Shown: positions 24,715 to 34,757 of the stretch, in pieces
Numbering within the stretch: position 1 is the first letter of the stretch
Layout: the number at the start of each line of letters is the position of its first letter
Origin: Brevundimonas aurantiaca
Lineage (GTDB): Bacteria > Pseudomonadota > Alphaproteobacteria > Caulobacterales > Caulobacteraceae
Direction of reading: 5' to 3'
Assembly: GCF_014199955.1 (NCBI RefSeq)
Contig: NZ_JACHOQ010000004.1
Location: 62,001-126,000 of the forward strand
Length of the DNA stretch: 64,000 bases
Notes under the pieces: generated by a model
The model's input: the letters and a program-made list of their open reading frames with translations, nothing else
What the model was told of the DNA's origin: nothing
The model's database searches: none
Translations under genes and position numbers: made by a program

Positions 24715-25602
24715 TCAGGCGTCGACCAGATTGCGCTCTTCGGCGGCGGCCCGCATGGCCTTTTGCAGTTTTTCGAAGGCGCGGACCTCGATCTGACGCA
24801 CCCGCTCGCGCGAGACGCCGTAATGGCCGGCGAGTTCCTCAAGCGTGACGGGGTCGTCCTTGAGGCGGCGCTCTGTGAGGATGTGTTTTTCCCGATCCGT
24901 CAGCTCCTCCATGGCCTCCTGCAGGAGGCTCATGCGGATGCCCTTTTCCTCGTCGTCGGCGAGCTGGGTCTCCTGGGAGACGGCCGTGTCGTCGGCCAGC
25001 CAGTCCTGCCATTCGCTTTCGCCGTCGGCGCGCAGCGGCGCGTTTAGCGAGGCGTCGCCGCCGAGACGGCGGTTCATGTCGGTGACTTCCTGTTCCGACA
25101 CGCCCAGTTTGGTTGCGATGGCCGACAGATGTTCGGGGCGCAGATCGCCTTCCTCGAAGGCCGAGATCTGGCTCTTGGCCTTGCGCAGGTTGAAGAACAG
25201 CTTCTTCTGCGCGGCCGTGGTGCCCATCTTCACCAGGGACCAGCTGCGCAGGATGTATTCCTGAATCGAGGCGCGGATCCACCACATGGCGTAGGTCGCC
25301 AGGCGGAAGCCCTTGTCCGGATCGAACTTCTTGACGGCCTGCATCAGGCCGACGTTGCCCTCGGATATCACCTCGCCGATCGGCAGGCCGTAGCCGCGAT
25401 AACCCATGGCGATCTTGGCGACCAGGCGCAGGTGGGAGGTGACGAGACGGTGGGCGGCTTCCGGATCCTGATGCTCGGACCAACGCTTGGCGAGCATGAA
25501 CTCCTCGTCCTTGGTCAGCATCGGAAACTTGCGGATTTCCGTCAGATAACGCGACAGGCCCTGTTCAGGCGACATCACCGCGAGCGTGCTATTGGCAGCC
25601 AT
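24715..25602 (-). CDS. rpoH: heat-shock sigma factor sigma-32
   Basis: 295-aa RNA polymerase sigma factor. Region 2 has SHLRLVAKIAMGYRGYGLP and the core-binding/melting FRLATYAMWWIRASIQEYI; the RpoH box QKKLFFNLR (residues 132-141) identifies it as sigma-32; region 4 ends LEELAGHYGVSRERVRQIE. ATG 25602 is set by GGAGGG 6 bp upstream. A near-consensus promoter lies about 175 bp upstream. Temperature control of the mRNA was not assessed. Confidence 0.95.
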   Translation of the reverse strand: MAANSTLAVMSPEQGLSRYLTEIRKFPMLTKDEEFMLAKRWSEHQDPEAAHRLVTSHLRLVAKIAMGYRGYGLPIGEVISEGNVGLMQAVKKFDPDKGFRLATYAMWWIRASIQEYILRSWSLVKMGTTAAQKKLFFNLRKAKSQISAFEEGDLRPEHLSAIATKLGVSEQEVTDMNRRLGGDASLNAPLRADGESEWQDWLADDTAVSQETQLADDEEKGIRMSLLQEAMEELTDREKHILTERRLKDDPVTLEELAGHYGVSRERVRQIEVRAFEKLQKAMRAAAEERNLVDA

Positions 25603-25775
25603 ATGGTCCCTCCGACCGTCTAGAACGAGCGGGCGCTTCGCCGTCGGCCACGGCATGTGCGCCGACGCCTCACCCCTCAACCGGTGAAGTAGCGATGGGT
25701 TGCCGCCATTGTTAGGGGCGGATCGTCACACGAAAGCGTGACCGTGACCCCGGCGCCACTCACGCCGACCGGCTC

Positions 25776-25804
25776 AATATAGAACTTAGTCAGTTGCTAT
25801 TCAA
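25776..25804 (-). promoter_or_regulatory. rpoH promoter candidate
   Basis: Minus strand: TTGAAT, 17 bp, TATATT. Both hexamers are close to the general sigma-70 consensus with ideal spacing, in an A/T-rich patch just upstream of rpoH and downstream of the GNAT stop. The leader would be roughly 165 bp long. Confidence 0.6.
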
Positions 25805-25838
25805 GACGCGCATCGGGGACGAGGCGCCTAGGGGGCGG

Positions 25839-26141
25839 TCAGATCCCCAGTATGCCGCGATAGGTCGGATGCACCGCCTCAGCGTGTTCGGGGTGTTTCT
25901 GAAGATAGGCGGAGAAGAAGGGGCAGACCGGCAGGATCAAGAGGCCCCGCGCCTGGGCGTCGGCCAGGACGTGACGGGCCAGGCGGCTGGCGATCCCCTG
26001 GCCTTCCAGCCGCTCGGGCACCAGGGTCTCGGTGATCATCAGATTGGGCGGCGACAGATTGTAGGTGACGACGGCCGTCTCTCCGTCGACCGGCAGTTCA
26101 TAGCGGTTGAGCGCGGTATTGTCGTGGATATCGGGGTCCAT
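25839..26141 (-). CDS. small GNAT-like acetyltransferase (YidJ/COG2388 type)
   Basis: 100-aa single-domain protein: NRYELPVDGETAVVTYNL, then LMITETLVPERLEGQGIASR (acetyl-CoA loop with GQGIAS) and PVCPFFSAYLQKHPEH. This matches the small GCN5-like COG2388 family, whose substrates are unknown. Its start lies just beyond the rluD stop (26150) on the same strand, so it is probably co-transcribed with rluD. Confidence 0.85.
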   Translation of the reverse strand: MDPDIHDNTALNRYELPVDGETAVVTYNLSPPNLMITETLVPERLEGQGIASRLARHVLADAQARGLLILPVCPFFSAYLQKHPEHAEAVHPTYRGILGI

Positions 26142-26149
26142 CAGCGGCC

Positions 26150-27160
26150 TCACAGGGTGGAGAGCAGGATTTCCAGGGCCGCCATGTCGGCAGGCGGGTC
26201 GGTTTCGAAACGCAGGGGCGCGCCGGTGATCGGATGGACGAAGCCCAGGACGGCGGCATGCAGGGCCTGGCGCGTCAGTCCGACCTCGGCGATGGCGGCG
26301 CGGACCGGGGCGGCGGGGCTGCCGGAGCCATAGACGGGATCGCCCAGGATGGGCGCGCCCTTGGACGACAGATGAACCCGGATCTGGTGGGTGCGGCCGG
26401 TTTGCAGGGTGCAGGCGACACGCGCCGCCAGGGGCGCGCCGCCGGCGCGGGCCGGTTCGCCGAAGGTCCGCTGGACCCCATAGTCGGTGATCGCCTCGCG
26501 CCCGCCCGTCTTCAGCACGGCCATCTTCTTGCGGTCGGCGGTCGAGCGGCCGATGCGCGTCTCGATCCGGCCCTGGAGCGGGGTCGGCGCGCCGCGGGTC
26601 AGGGCGACATAGGTGCGTTCGATGTCGTGGGTGGCGAACAGGGCCGACAGGCCCTGGTGGGCGCGGTCGCTCTTGGCCGCGACCATGACGCCCGAGGTGT
26701 CCTTGTCCAGCCGGTGGACGATGCCCGGTCGGGCGACGCCCCCTATGCCGGACAGGCTGTCGCCGCAACGGGCCAGCAGCGCATTGACCAGGGTGCCGTC
26801 GGGCGTGCCCGGCGCCGGATGGGCGGCCATTCCGGCGGGTTTGTCGATGACGATCAGGTCCGCATCCTCATAGAGGACCGCAAGCGGCAGGACCTGGGGC
26901 TGGGGAGCGGCGGGGGCGACGGGCGGCAGATCGACCCGATAGAGGCCCGGCTGGGCCTTGGCCGAGCCGCCGGTCAGGACGACCCCGTCACGGCGCACCG
27001 CCCCCTCGGCCAGCAGGGCCTGGAGACGCGCGCGCGACAGGTCGGGAAAGGCCTCGGCCAGGGCCTTGTCGAGGCGGACGCCGGACAGGTCGATCCGGGC
27101 CTCCAGGGTCTCGGCGGCCGGCGCCGGGTCTTCGTCGTCGATCAGTTCGGGGTCGGACAC
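26150..27160 (-). CDS. rluD: RluA-family 23S rRNA pseudouridine synthase
   Basis: 336-aa enzyme with an N-terminal S4 RNA-binding domain (LSGVRLDKALAEAFPDLSRA) and the catalytic HRLDKDTSG motif with Asp152. GRTHQIRVHLSSKGAPILGD is also conserved. RluD modifies helix 69 of 23S rRNA; the exact position specificity is inferred from family and from its neighbourhood with rpoH. GTG 27160 is the start. Confidence 0.87.
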   Translation of the reverse strand: MSDPELIDDEDPAPAAETLEARIDLSGVRLDKALAEAFPDLSRARLQALLAEGAVRRDGVVLTGGSAKAQPGLYRVDLPPVAPAAPQPQVLPLAVLYEDADLIVIDKPAGMAAHPAPGTPDGTLVNALLARCGDSLSGIGGVARPGIVHRLDKDTSGVMVAAKSDRAHQGLSALFATHDIERTYVALTRGAPTPLQGRIETRIGRSTADRKKMAVLKTGGREAITDYGVQRTFGEPARAGGAPLAARVACTLQTGRTHQIRVHLSSKGAPILGDPVYGSGSPAAPVRAAIAEVGLTRQALHAAVLGFVHPITGAPLRFETDPPADMAALEILLSTL

Positions 27161-27261
27161 CCTCTATCCGTAAAGCATCGGAAGATCGGCTTCCAGCGAG
27201 GGCGCTTGCGTCGGGCCTGATCTGACGTGAATAGTGGCGCTTGGGGGCGTGGGGAACCGTG

Positions 27262-27897
27262 ATGAAGACCTTGATGATCGCGAGCGGCGTCGCCGCCGCC
27301 GCCGTTCTGCTGGGCAGTTGCTCGACCATGAGCCAGGAAGAGTGTCTGGCCGGCGCCTGGGGCGACAAGGGTTACGCCGATGGGGCGGCGGGCTATCCGA
27401 TGAGCCGGCTGGACGACCATGCCCAAGCCTGCGCCAAATATCAGGTCGCGCCCGATCCGGCGACCTACAGCCGCGCCCGCGAGGACGGGCTGCGCGGCTA
27501 TTGCACCTTCCAGCGCGGCTGGATCGAGGGGCGGGCGGGCAACACCTATTACGGCGTCTGTCGGCCCGAGGAGGAGGCGGCCTTCCTCCCGGCCTATAAC
27601 GACGGGCGGCGACTGCATGAGGCGGCAGCGGCGGTGGAGGCGGCCGAGAGCGCGCTGAGAAGCGCCGAGGCGCGGATCGACGACCGCGAGGACAAGCTGG
27701 ACGCCAAACAGCGCGAACTGCGTCAGGACGGCTTGACCGACGAGGAGAAGGAGCGGATCCGCAACCGAATCGAAGAGGTGCGGGGCGAAATCCGCGACGC
27801 TCGCCGCAACGCCCGCGACGCCAGGGACGAGCTGGACCGGGCGCGCTGGCAAGAGGACCGGGTGCGGTTCGAACTGAGCGGCCGCTACCCGGTCTGA
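27262..27897 (+). CDS. DUF2799 lipoprotein
   Basis: 211-aa lipoprotein: signal MKTLMIASGVAAAAVLLGSC with lipobox LLGSC, so mature residue Cys20. DUF2799 core WGDKGYADGAAGYPMSRLDD, ARYDGLRGYCTFQRGW-like repeats and VCRPEEEAAFLPAY follow. The C-terminal 90 residues form a long charged coiled coil. Function unknown; probably an envelope protein. ATG 27262 is preferred to GTG-like codons upstream because it begins the signal peptide. Confidence 0.85.
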   Translation: MKTLMIASGVAAAAVLLGSCSTMSQEECLAGAWGDKGYADGAAGYPMSRLDDHAQACAKYQVAPDPATYSRAREDGLRGYCTFQRGWIEGRAGNTYYGVCRPEEEAAFLPAYNDGRRLHEAAAAVEAAESALRSAEARIDDREDKLDAKQRELRQDGLTDEEKERIRNRIEEVRGEIRDARRNARDARDELDRARWQEDRVRFELSGRYPV

Positions 27898-27914
27898 TCA
27901 GGGAGGGGCGGTCG

Positions 27915-29000
27915 TCAGGCCGCCTTGACCGCCGCATTGCGGAAGGACGGGTCAAGCTCGCCCGAGGCGTAGCGTTTGGCCATGTGGGCGGTGGACAAGG
28001 GGCGGATGCGCGAGGCCTGGCCCTCGCAGCCGAACTGCTGATAGCGCTCCTTGCAGAGCTTCTTCATCGCCTCCTTGGCGGGCTTCAGATAGGCGCGCGG
28101 GTCGAACTCGCCCGGCTTTTCGGCCAGGACCTTGCGGATGGCGCCGGTGATGGCCATCCGATTGTCGGTGTCGATGTTGACCTTGCGCACGCCGTGACGG
28201 ATGCCGCGCTGGATTTCTTCGACCGGCACGCCCCAGGTCTGGGGCATCTGACCGCCGTACTGGTTGATGATGTCCTGAAGCTCCTGCGGCACGGACGACG
28301 AGCCGTGCATGACCAGGTGGGTGTTGGGCAGGCGGCGGTGGATCTCCTCGATCACGTGCATGGCCAGGATTTCGCCGTCCGGCTTCTTGGTAAACTTGTA
28401 CGCGCCATGGCTGGTGCCCATGGCGATGGCCAGGGCGTCGACCTTGGTGGCGGCGACGAAGTCGACGGCCTGATCCGGGTCGGTCAGGAGCTGGGAGTGG
28501 TCCAGCTTGCCCTCGAAGCCGTGGCCGTCCTCGGCCTCGCCCATGCCGGTCTCCAGCGAGCCCAGAACGCCCAGTTCGCCCTCGACCGAGACGCCGCAGG
28601 CGTGGGCCATTTCCGTGACGCGGCGGGTGACCTCGACATTGTATTCGTAGGAGGCGGGGGTCTTGGCGTCCTCTTCCAGCGAGCCGTCCATCATCACCGA
28701 GGTGAAGCCGTACTGGATGGCGGTGGCGCAGGTGGCCGGGCCGTTGCCGTGGTCCTGGTGCATGCAGACGGGGATGTCGGGATAGAGTTCGGCCAGGGCG
28801 TCGATCAGCTTGGCCAGGACGATGTCGTTGGCGTAGTTCCGGGCGCCGCGCGAGGCCTGGATGATCACGGGCGCATTGACCTCATGGGCCGCCTCCATGA
28901 TCGCGAGGCCCTGCTCCATGTTGTTGATATTATAGGCGGGAAGGCCGTAGCCGTTCTCCGCCGCGTGGTCGAGCAGCTGTCGCAGCGTGATGCGCGCCAT
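27915..29000 (-). CDS. fba: class II fructose-bisphosphate aldolase
   Basis: 361-aa zinc aldolase of glycolysis/Calvin-type carbon flow. Zinc and catalytic residues are in [11 protein letters not shown] (D83, H84); [10 protein letters not shown] and [13 protein letters not shown] hold further ligands. The long form with C-terminal [14 protein letters not shown] fits the alphaproteobacterial Calvin-subtype. It is third in a gap-pgk-fba order on the minus strand. Confidence 0.93.
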   Translation of the reverse strand: MARITLRQLLDHAAENGYGLPAYNINNMEQGLAIMEAAHEVNAPVIIQASRGARNYANDIVLAKLIDALAELYPDIPVCMHQDHGNGPATCATAIQYGFTSVMMDGSLEEDAKTPASYEYNVEVTRRVTEMAHACGVSVEGELGVLGSLETGMGEAEDGHGFEGKLDHSQLLTDPDQAVDFVAATKVDALAIAMGTSHGAYKFTKKPDGEILAMHVIEEIHRRLPNTHLVMHGSSSVPQELQDIINQYGGQMPQTWGVPVEEIQRGIRHGVRKVNIDTDNRMAITGAIRKVLAEKPGEFDPRAYLKPAKEAMKKLCKERYQQFGCEGQASRIRPLSTAHMAKRYASGELDPSFRNAAVKAA

Positions 29001-29103
29001 GATGAAGTCTCCTGAGCCGAAAGTCTTTTTTGATTGGGCGCGAGACTAGCGGGCGGCGCGCTCAAAGTCACGCCGTGTTACAGTTGTTTCCGCTGCGTCA
29101 GGC

Positions 29104-30300
29104 TCAGGCGCGCAGGGCCTCGACCCCCGGCAGGGGCTTGCCCTCCATCCATTCCAGGAAGGCGCCGCCGGCGGTGGAGACGAAGGTCATGTCGTCCGAC
29201 ACCCCCGCGTGATTCAGGGCCGAGACCGTGTCGCCGCCGCCGCCGACGGCGGTCAGGACGCTGGCCTTGGCCAGGGCCGCCGCATGACGGGCGACCGTCA
29301 CGGTGGCGGCGTCGAAGGGCGGCACCTCGAACACGCCCAGAGGGCCGTTCCAGATCAGGGTCTTGGAGGCCGTCAGGGCCTCCAGCAGACGCGCGACCGT
29401 GGCCGGGCCGGCGTCCAGGATCTTGTCGTCGGCCGACAGGGCGGCGCCGGCGGCGACCGGGCGAGCGGCGGCGCCCGGCTTGACCTCGGTCGCCACCACG
29501 AAATCGACCGGCAGCAGCAGTTTGCAGCCCCGCGCCTCGGCCTCGGCCATGATTTCGCGGGCCGTGTCGGCCATGTCGCGCTCGGCCAGGGAGCCGCCGA
29601 TGTCGATGCCCTGGGCGTACAGGAAGGTGTTGGCCATGCCGCCGCCGATGGCCAGGCGGTCCAGCTTGCCGACCAGGTTTTTCAAGAGGTCCAGCTTGGT
29701 CGAGACCTTGGCGCCGCCGACGATGCCGATGACCGGCTTTTGCGGATTGCCGAGGGCCGCATCCAGGGCGTCCAGTTCGCGGCGCATGGATTCGCCGGCG
29801 TAGGCGGGCAGGTGGTGGGCGATCCCCTCGGTCGAGGCGTGGGCGCGGTGCGCCGCCGAGAAGGCGTCGTTGACATAGAGATCGCCCAGATCCGCCAGCT
29901 TCCGGGCGAAGACCGGATCATTGGCCTCTTCCGCCGCATGGAAGCGGACGTTCTCCAGCAGGACCACGCCGCCGGCGTCCAGTTCGCGGATGGCGTCCAC
30001 GGCGTCCGGGCCGATGCAGTCGTCGGCGAAGCGGACGGGGGCGCCGAGCAGGGTCTCCAGATCATCCACGACCGGCTTCAGGCTCATGGACGGGACGCGC
30101 TGGCCCTTGGGACGGTCGAAGTGAGCCAGAAGCGCGACCTTGGCGCCGGCGTCGCGCAGACGCTGGATCGTCGGCAGGGCGACCCGCAGACGGGTGTCGT
30201 CCGTGACCTTGCCGCCCTCCATAGGGACGTTGAAGTCCACGCGGACCAGGGCCGTCTTGCCGGCGAGATCCTTGGCGTCGTCGAGGGTGCGGAAGGTCAT
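29104..30300 (-). CDS. pgk: phosphoglycerate kinase
   Basis: 398-aa glycolytic enzyme: N-terminal [20 protein letters not shown], substrate Arg/His region [30 protein letters not shown] and the nucleotide site [16 protein letters not shown]. Standard length and fully open. It lies between fba and gap, separated from gap by a palindromic repeat. Confidence 0.95.
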   Translation of the reverse strand: MTFRTLDDAKDLAGKTALVRVDFNVPMEGGKVTDDTRLRVALPTIQRLRDAGAKVALLAHFDRPKGQRVPSMSLKPVVDDLETLLGAPVRFADDCIGPDAVDAIRELDAGGVVLLENVRFHAAEEANDPVFARKLADLGDLYVNDAFSAAHRAHASTEGIAHHLPAYAGESMRRELDALDAALGNPQKPVIGIVGGAKVSTKLDLLKNLVGKLDRLAIGGGMANTFLYAQGIDIGGSLAERDMADTAREIMAEAEARGCKLLLPVDFVVATEVKPGAAARPVAAGAALSADDKILDAGPATVARLLEALTASKTLIWNGPLGVFEVPPFDAATVTVARHAAALAKASVLTAVGGGGDTVSALNHAGVSDDMTFVSTAGGAFLEWMEGKPLPGVEALRA

Positions 30301-30312
30301 GGCTTCGATCTC

Positions 30313-30476
30313 TCATGATCCTTCTCCCACGGGGAGAAGGTGGCTCGCGGAGCGAGACGGATGAGGTACAGCCGGTGGGCCAATTCGCACACCGTGACCT
30401 CACCCTTTCGCGCCAGAACGGCGGCTGCGCCGCCGTGCGCTCAAGCCCTCTCCCGCTGGGAGAGGGAGGCGGGGGT
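30313..30476. repeat. palindromic intergenic repeat between pgk and gap
   Basis: CCTTCTCCCACGGGGAGAAGG at the left, CCGGTGGGCCAATTCGC, CGGCGGCTGCGCCGCCG in the middle and CCTCTCCCGCTGGGAGAGGG at the right make a string of hairpins. No T-run is visible. A common type of Caulobacterales intergenic repeat by my recollection. Confidence 0.65.
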
Positions 30477-31484
<1,008 letters not shown>

Positions 31485-31736
31485 GGGGGGCTCCTCTGAA
31501 CGATTATGTTGTTGGCGGTCTCAATGGAACTGTCGCGGCCCGGTTTCAACCCCGCGCGGGGCCTGCGGCCCTAACAAGCGGTTAGGAACCGTTACGGCCG
31601 GCGGAGAGACTTGCGGGCGCAAGGTAAGAAACACCTCCATGGCGGTCGTCGTCGGCCTTTTGAGCAAAATTTTTGCGACAGGGGTTGTGCGGCCCCGGCC
31701 CATATGGTTTCTTGGCGTCAGAACAGGGAGCCGCCC

Positions 31737-31889
31737 GTGGCTGTGATGACGCGCGACATGACGAAGGGACGCACCGCTGACGCGGTCGTGGCCGCTCGCG
31801 CGCCGATCGGCCTGGAAAGCCCTGTAATCCTCATTCTCCTCGTACTCCTCGGCCTGCTTACGCAAGCGGCGTGGATGCACGCGACCTGA
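31737..31889 (+). CDS. branched-chain amino acid leader peptide
   Basis: Short frame of 50 codons in the transcript ahead of ilvD. Codons 31824-31859 read V-I-L-I-L-L-V-L-L-G-L-L, so 11 of 12 are Val, Ile or Leu: a classic attenuation sensor. GTG 31737 has AGGGAG 6 bp upstream (31725-31730); ATG 31746 and 31758 are in-frame alternatives. The frame closes at TGA 31887-31889, about 30 bp before the attenuator hairpin. Ribosome stalling at these codons would sense shortage of charged branched-chain tRNAs. Confidence 0.78.
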   Translation: MAVMTRDMTKGRTADAVVAARAPIGLESPVILILLVLLGLLTQAAWMHAT

Positions 31890-31948
31890 CCTAAACACAC
31901 TCAGGATCGCCTCGCACCACCCCGCTCCCGAAAGGAAGCGGGGTTTTT
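31865..31948 (+). promoter_or_regulatory. transcription attenuator of the ilv-leu operon
   Basis: Terminator: CCCCGCT (31920-31926) pairs with AGCGGGG (31937-31943) followed by TTTTT (31944-31948). Antiterminator: AGCGG-C-GTGG (31865-31874), just after the Val/Ile/Leu codons, can pair with CCAC-C-CCGCT (31917-31926), nine pairs with one C-C mismatch, removing the 5' arm of the terminator. A ribosome stalled at the sensor codons would leave 31865-31874 free and so favour read-through; a ribosome reaching the leader stop would cover it and allow termination. Confidence 0.78.
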
Positions 31949-31979
31949 CGTGCTTGGCGGTTCGAAACGAACCGGACCG

Positions 31980-33719
31980 ATGACGCAAGATTCTACCTCA
32001 GAGCCCAGAAAGCCCAACGCGCGCAGCGCGGCGGTGACGGCCGGTCCGAACCGGGCCGCCGCCCGCTCCTATCTGCGCGCCGCCGGGATGCAGGACGCCG
32101 ACTTCGACAAGCCGATGATCGGCATCGTCAACACCTGGTCGACGGTCACCCCGTGCAACATGCACCTGGACCGGCTGGCCAAGGACGTGCGGGCCGGGAT
32201 CATCGCGGCCGGCGGCTATCCGGTCGATTTCAACACCATCGTCGTGACCGACGGCATTTCGATGGGCACGGCGGGCATGAAGGCCTCGCTGATCAGCCGC
32301 GAGGTCGTCGCCGACTCGATTGAACTGGCGATCGAGGGGCACCAGCTGGACGGCGTGGTCTGCATCGTCGGCTGCGACAAGACCATTCCGGCGGCGGCCA
32401 TGGCCCTGGCGCGGATGGATATCCCCGGCCTGGTCTATTACGGCGGCACCATCATGCCGGGCGTGATCGGCTCGAAGGAGGTCTCGGTCCAGGAGGTGTT
32501 CGAGGCCATCGGCGCCCATTCGGCCGGCGCGTTGGACGACGCCGGTCTGAAGGCGGTCGAGCAAGCCGTCTGCCCCGGCGCCGGGGCCTGCGGCGGCCAG
32601 TTCACGGCCAACACCATGGCCATGGCCCTGTCGGTCATGGGCATCAGCCCCATGGGCGCCAATGACGTGCCGGCGGTCGATCCCGGCAAGGCGGCCGAGG
32701 GCGAGCGTTGCGGCCGGCTGATCGTCGAACGGGTCTTCGCCGGCGACACGGCCCGCAAATACATCACCCGCGCCAGCCTGAAGAACGCCGCCGTCGCCGT
32801 CTCGGCCTCGGGCGGATCGACCAACGCCGTCATGCACCTGACGGCCATCGCGGCCGAGGCCGGGATCGAGTTCGGGGTCGAGGACTGCCACCAGGCCTGT
32901 GTCGAGGCGCCGGTGATCTGCGATCTGAAGCCTGGCGGCCGTTTCCTGGCCTCTCACCTGTTCGCCGCCGGCGGCACCCGCCTGGTGACCCAGCGGATGG
33001 CCGAAGCCGGCAAGATCGTGAACACGCCCACCGTCAGCGGCCGCAGCCTGTTCGCCGAGGCGGCCGAGGCGGAGGAGACGCCGGGCCAGGTCGTCGTGAC
33101 CACCTTCGACGCCCCCGTGATGGACCGCGGCAGCTTCGCCGTCATCTACGGCGATGTCGCGCCCGAGGGCGCGGTGATCAAGCTGACGGGTCACAAGGTC
33201 GACAAGTTCGAAGGTCCGGCCTGTGTCTTCGACAGCGAGGAAGACGCCTTCCACGCGGTCCAGGACGGTTCGGTGGGCGAGGGCGACGTCATCATCATCC
33301 GTTACGAAGGCCCCAAGGGCGGCCCCGGCATGCGCGAAATGCTGCAGGTCACCGCCGCCTTGAAGGGCCGCAAGATCGACAATGTCGCCCTGCTGACCGA
33401 CGGCCGCTTCTCGGGCGCCAGCTACGGCTTCGTCGCCGGCCATATCTCGCCGGAAGCCGCCGTCGGAGGCCCGATCGCCCTCATTCGCGATGGTGACCGC
33501 ATCACCATCGACGTCCCCAACCGCCGGATCGACGTGGACGTCGATCTGGCGACGCGCCGGGCGGGCTTCACGCCCCACGTGGTCCGCCCGGCGCGAGGCG
33601 TCTTCGCCAAATACCGCGCCTCGGTGGCCTCGGCCGCCCAGGGCGCGGTCACCATCCCCAACCCCCCGCCGGCGCAAATCCCGGCCTCTCACAAATCCGC
33701 TGCTGCTCAGGACGCCTGA
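31980..33719 (+). CDS. ilvD: dihydroxy-acid dehydratase
   Basis: 579-aa Fe-S dehydratase, third common step of Ile/Val synthesis. Cluster cysteines lie in NTWSTVTPCNMH, VGCDKTIPAAAMALAR and CPGAGACGGQFTANTMA. VAFTDGRFSGAS-like LTDGRFSGASYG near the C-terminus is conserved. ATG 31980 lies 31 bp past the attenuator T-run; GTG 31950 is rejected. First structural gene of the operon. Confidence 0.95.
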   Translation: MTQDSTSEPRKPNARSAAVTAGPNRAAARSYLRAAGMQDADFDKPMIGIVNTWSTVTPCNMHLDRLAKDVRAGIIAAGGYPVDFNTIVVTDGISMGTAGMKASLISREVVADSIELAIEGHQLDGVVCIVGCDKTIPAAAMALARMDIPGLVYYGGTIMPGVIGSKEVSVQEVFEAIGAHSAGALDDAGLKAVEQAVCPGAGACGGQFTANTMAMALSVMGISPMGANDVPAVDPGKAAEGERCGRLIVERVFAGDTARKYITRASLKNAAVAVSASGGSTNAVMHLTAIAAEAGIEFGVEDCHQACVEAPVICDLKPGGRFLASHLFAAGGTRLVTQRMAEAGKIVNTPTVSGRSLFAEAAEAEETPGQVVVTTFDAPVMDRGSFAVIYGDVAPEGAVIKLTGHKVDKFEGPACVFDSEEDAFHAVQDGSVGEGDVIIIRYEGPKGGPGMREMLQVTAALKGRKIDNVALLTDGRFSGASYGFVAGHISPEAAVGGPIALIRDGDRITIDVPNRRIDVDVDLATRRAGFTPHVVRPARGVFAKYRASVASAAQGAVTIPNPPPAQIPASHKSAAAQDA

Positions 33720-33725
33720 ATTCTC

Positions 33726-34739
33726 ATGGCCATCACCATCTACACCAACGAAGACATCAAGCCGGGCGCGATCGCCGGGCAGCGCATCGCCATCATCGGC
33801 TATGGCTCGCAGGGTCGCGCTCATGCCCAGAACCTGAAGGACAGCGGCCATGACGTGGTCGCCGGCGTTCGTCACGGCGGCACGGGCTGGAAACACGCCA
33901 CCGCCGACGGCGTCCCGACCGCCGAGCCGGCCGAAGCGGTCAAGGGCGCCGACATCATCGCCATCCTGACCCCCGACATGGTTCAGGATCAGGTCTATCG
34001 CGACATCATCGAGCCGAACGCCAAACAGGGCTCGGCCCTGCTGTTCGCCCACGGCTTCTCGATCATCTACGGCCGCATCACCCCGCGCCCCGACATGGAC
34101 GTCATCCTGGTCGCGCCCAAGGGACCGGGCGATCTGGTCCGTCGCGAGTTCCAGCGCGGGCGCGGCGTGCCCAGCCTGTTCGCGGTCGAGAAGGACGCGA
34201 CCGGCAAGGCCCGCGACCGGGCCATGGGCTACGCCAAGGGCAACGGCGGGGCGACCGGCGGCCTGCTGGAAACCACCTTCCGTGAAGAGACCGAAACCGA
34301 CCTGTTCGGCGAACAGGCCGTCCTGTGCGGCGGCGCCAAGGAACTGGTGATGCAGGGCTTCAACACCCTGGTCGAGGCCGGCTACCAGCCCGAGATCGCC
34401 TATTTCGAATGCCTGCACGAGCTGAAGCTGATCGTGGACCTGTTCTACGAAGGCGGCATCTCGAAGATGCACCACTTCATCTCCGAGACGGCCAAGTACG
34501 GCGCCGTCGCCAGCGGCCCGCGCGTCGTCAACGAAGAGACCAAGGCCCGGATGAAGACCATCCTGGACGAGATCCAGGACGGTACCTTCGCGCGCAACTG
34601 GATCGCCGAGAACGAGGCCGGCAAGCCCCAGTACGAGGCCTGGCTGAAGGCGGACCGCGAGAGCCAGATCGAACAGGTCGGCGCCCGTCTGCGCGAGCGG
34701 ATGGCCTGGCTGAACACGCCCAAATCTGAAGCGGCCTGA
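33726..34739 (+). CDS. ilvC: ketol-acid reductoisomerase (short, class I)
   Basis: 337-aa NADPH enzyme: Rossmann motif [49 protein letters not shown] and [17 protein letters not shown] with the Mg ligands. Follows ilvD by 6 bp; clearly co-translated. Confidence 0.95.
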   Translation: MAITIYTNEDIKPGAIAGQRIAIIGYGSQGRAHAQNLKDSGHDVVAGVRHGGTGWKHATADGVPTAEPAEAVKGADIIAILTPDMVQDQVYRDIIEPNAKQGSALLFAHGFSIIYGRITPRPDMDVILVAPKGPGDLVRREFQRGRGVPSLFAVEKDATGKARDRAMGYAKGNGGATGGLLETTFREETETDLFGEQAVLCGGAKELVMQGFNTLVEAGYQPEIAYFECLHELKLIVDLFYEGGISKMHHFISETAKYGAVASGPRVVNEETKARMKTILDEIQDGTFARNWIAENEAGKPQYEAWLKADRESQIEQVGARLRERMAWLNTPKSEAA

Positions 34740-34757
34740 GCCCGAGCGAAAGACCGG

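Noticed and set aside
31998..34475. 825-codon minus-strand frame opposite ilvD and ilvC
   Set aside because: Shadow frame: Gly/Asp/Arg-rich with no domain, opposite two certain genes.
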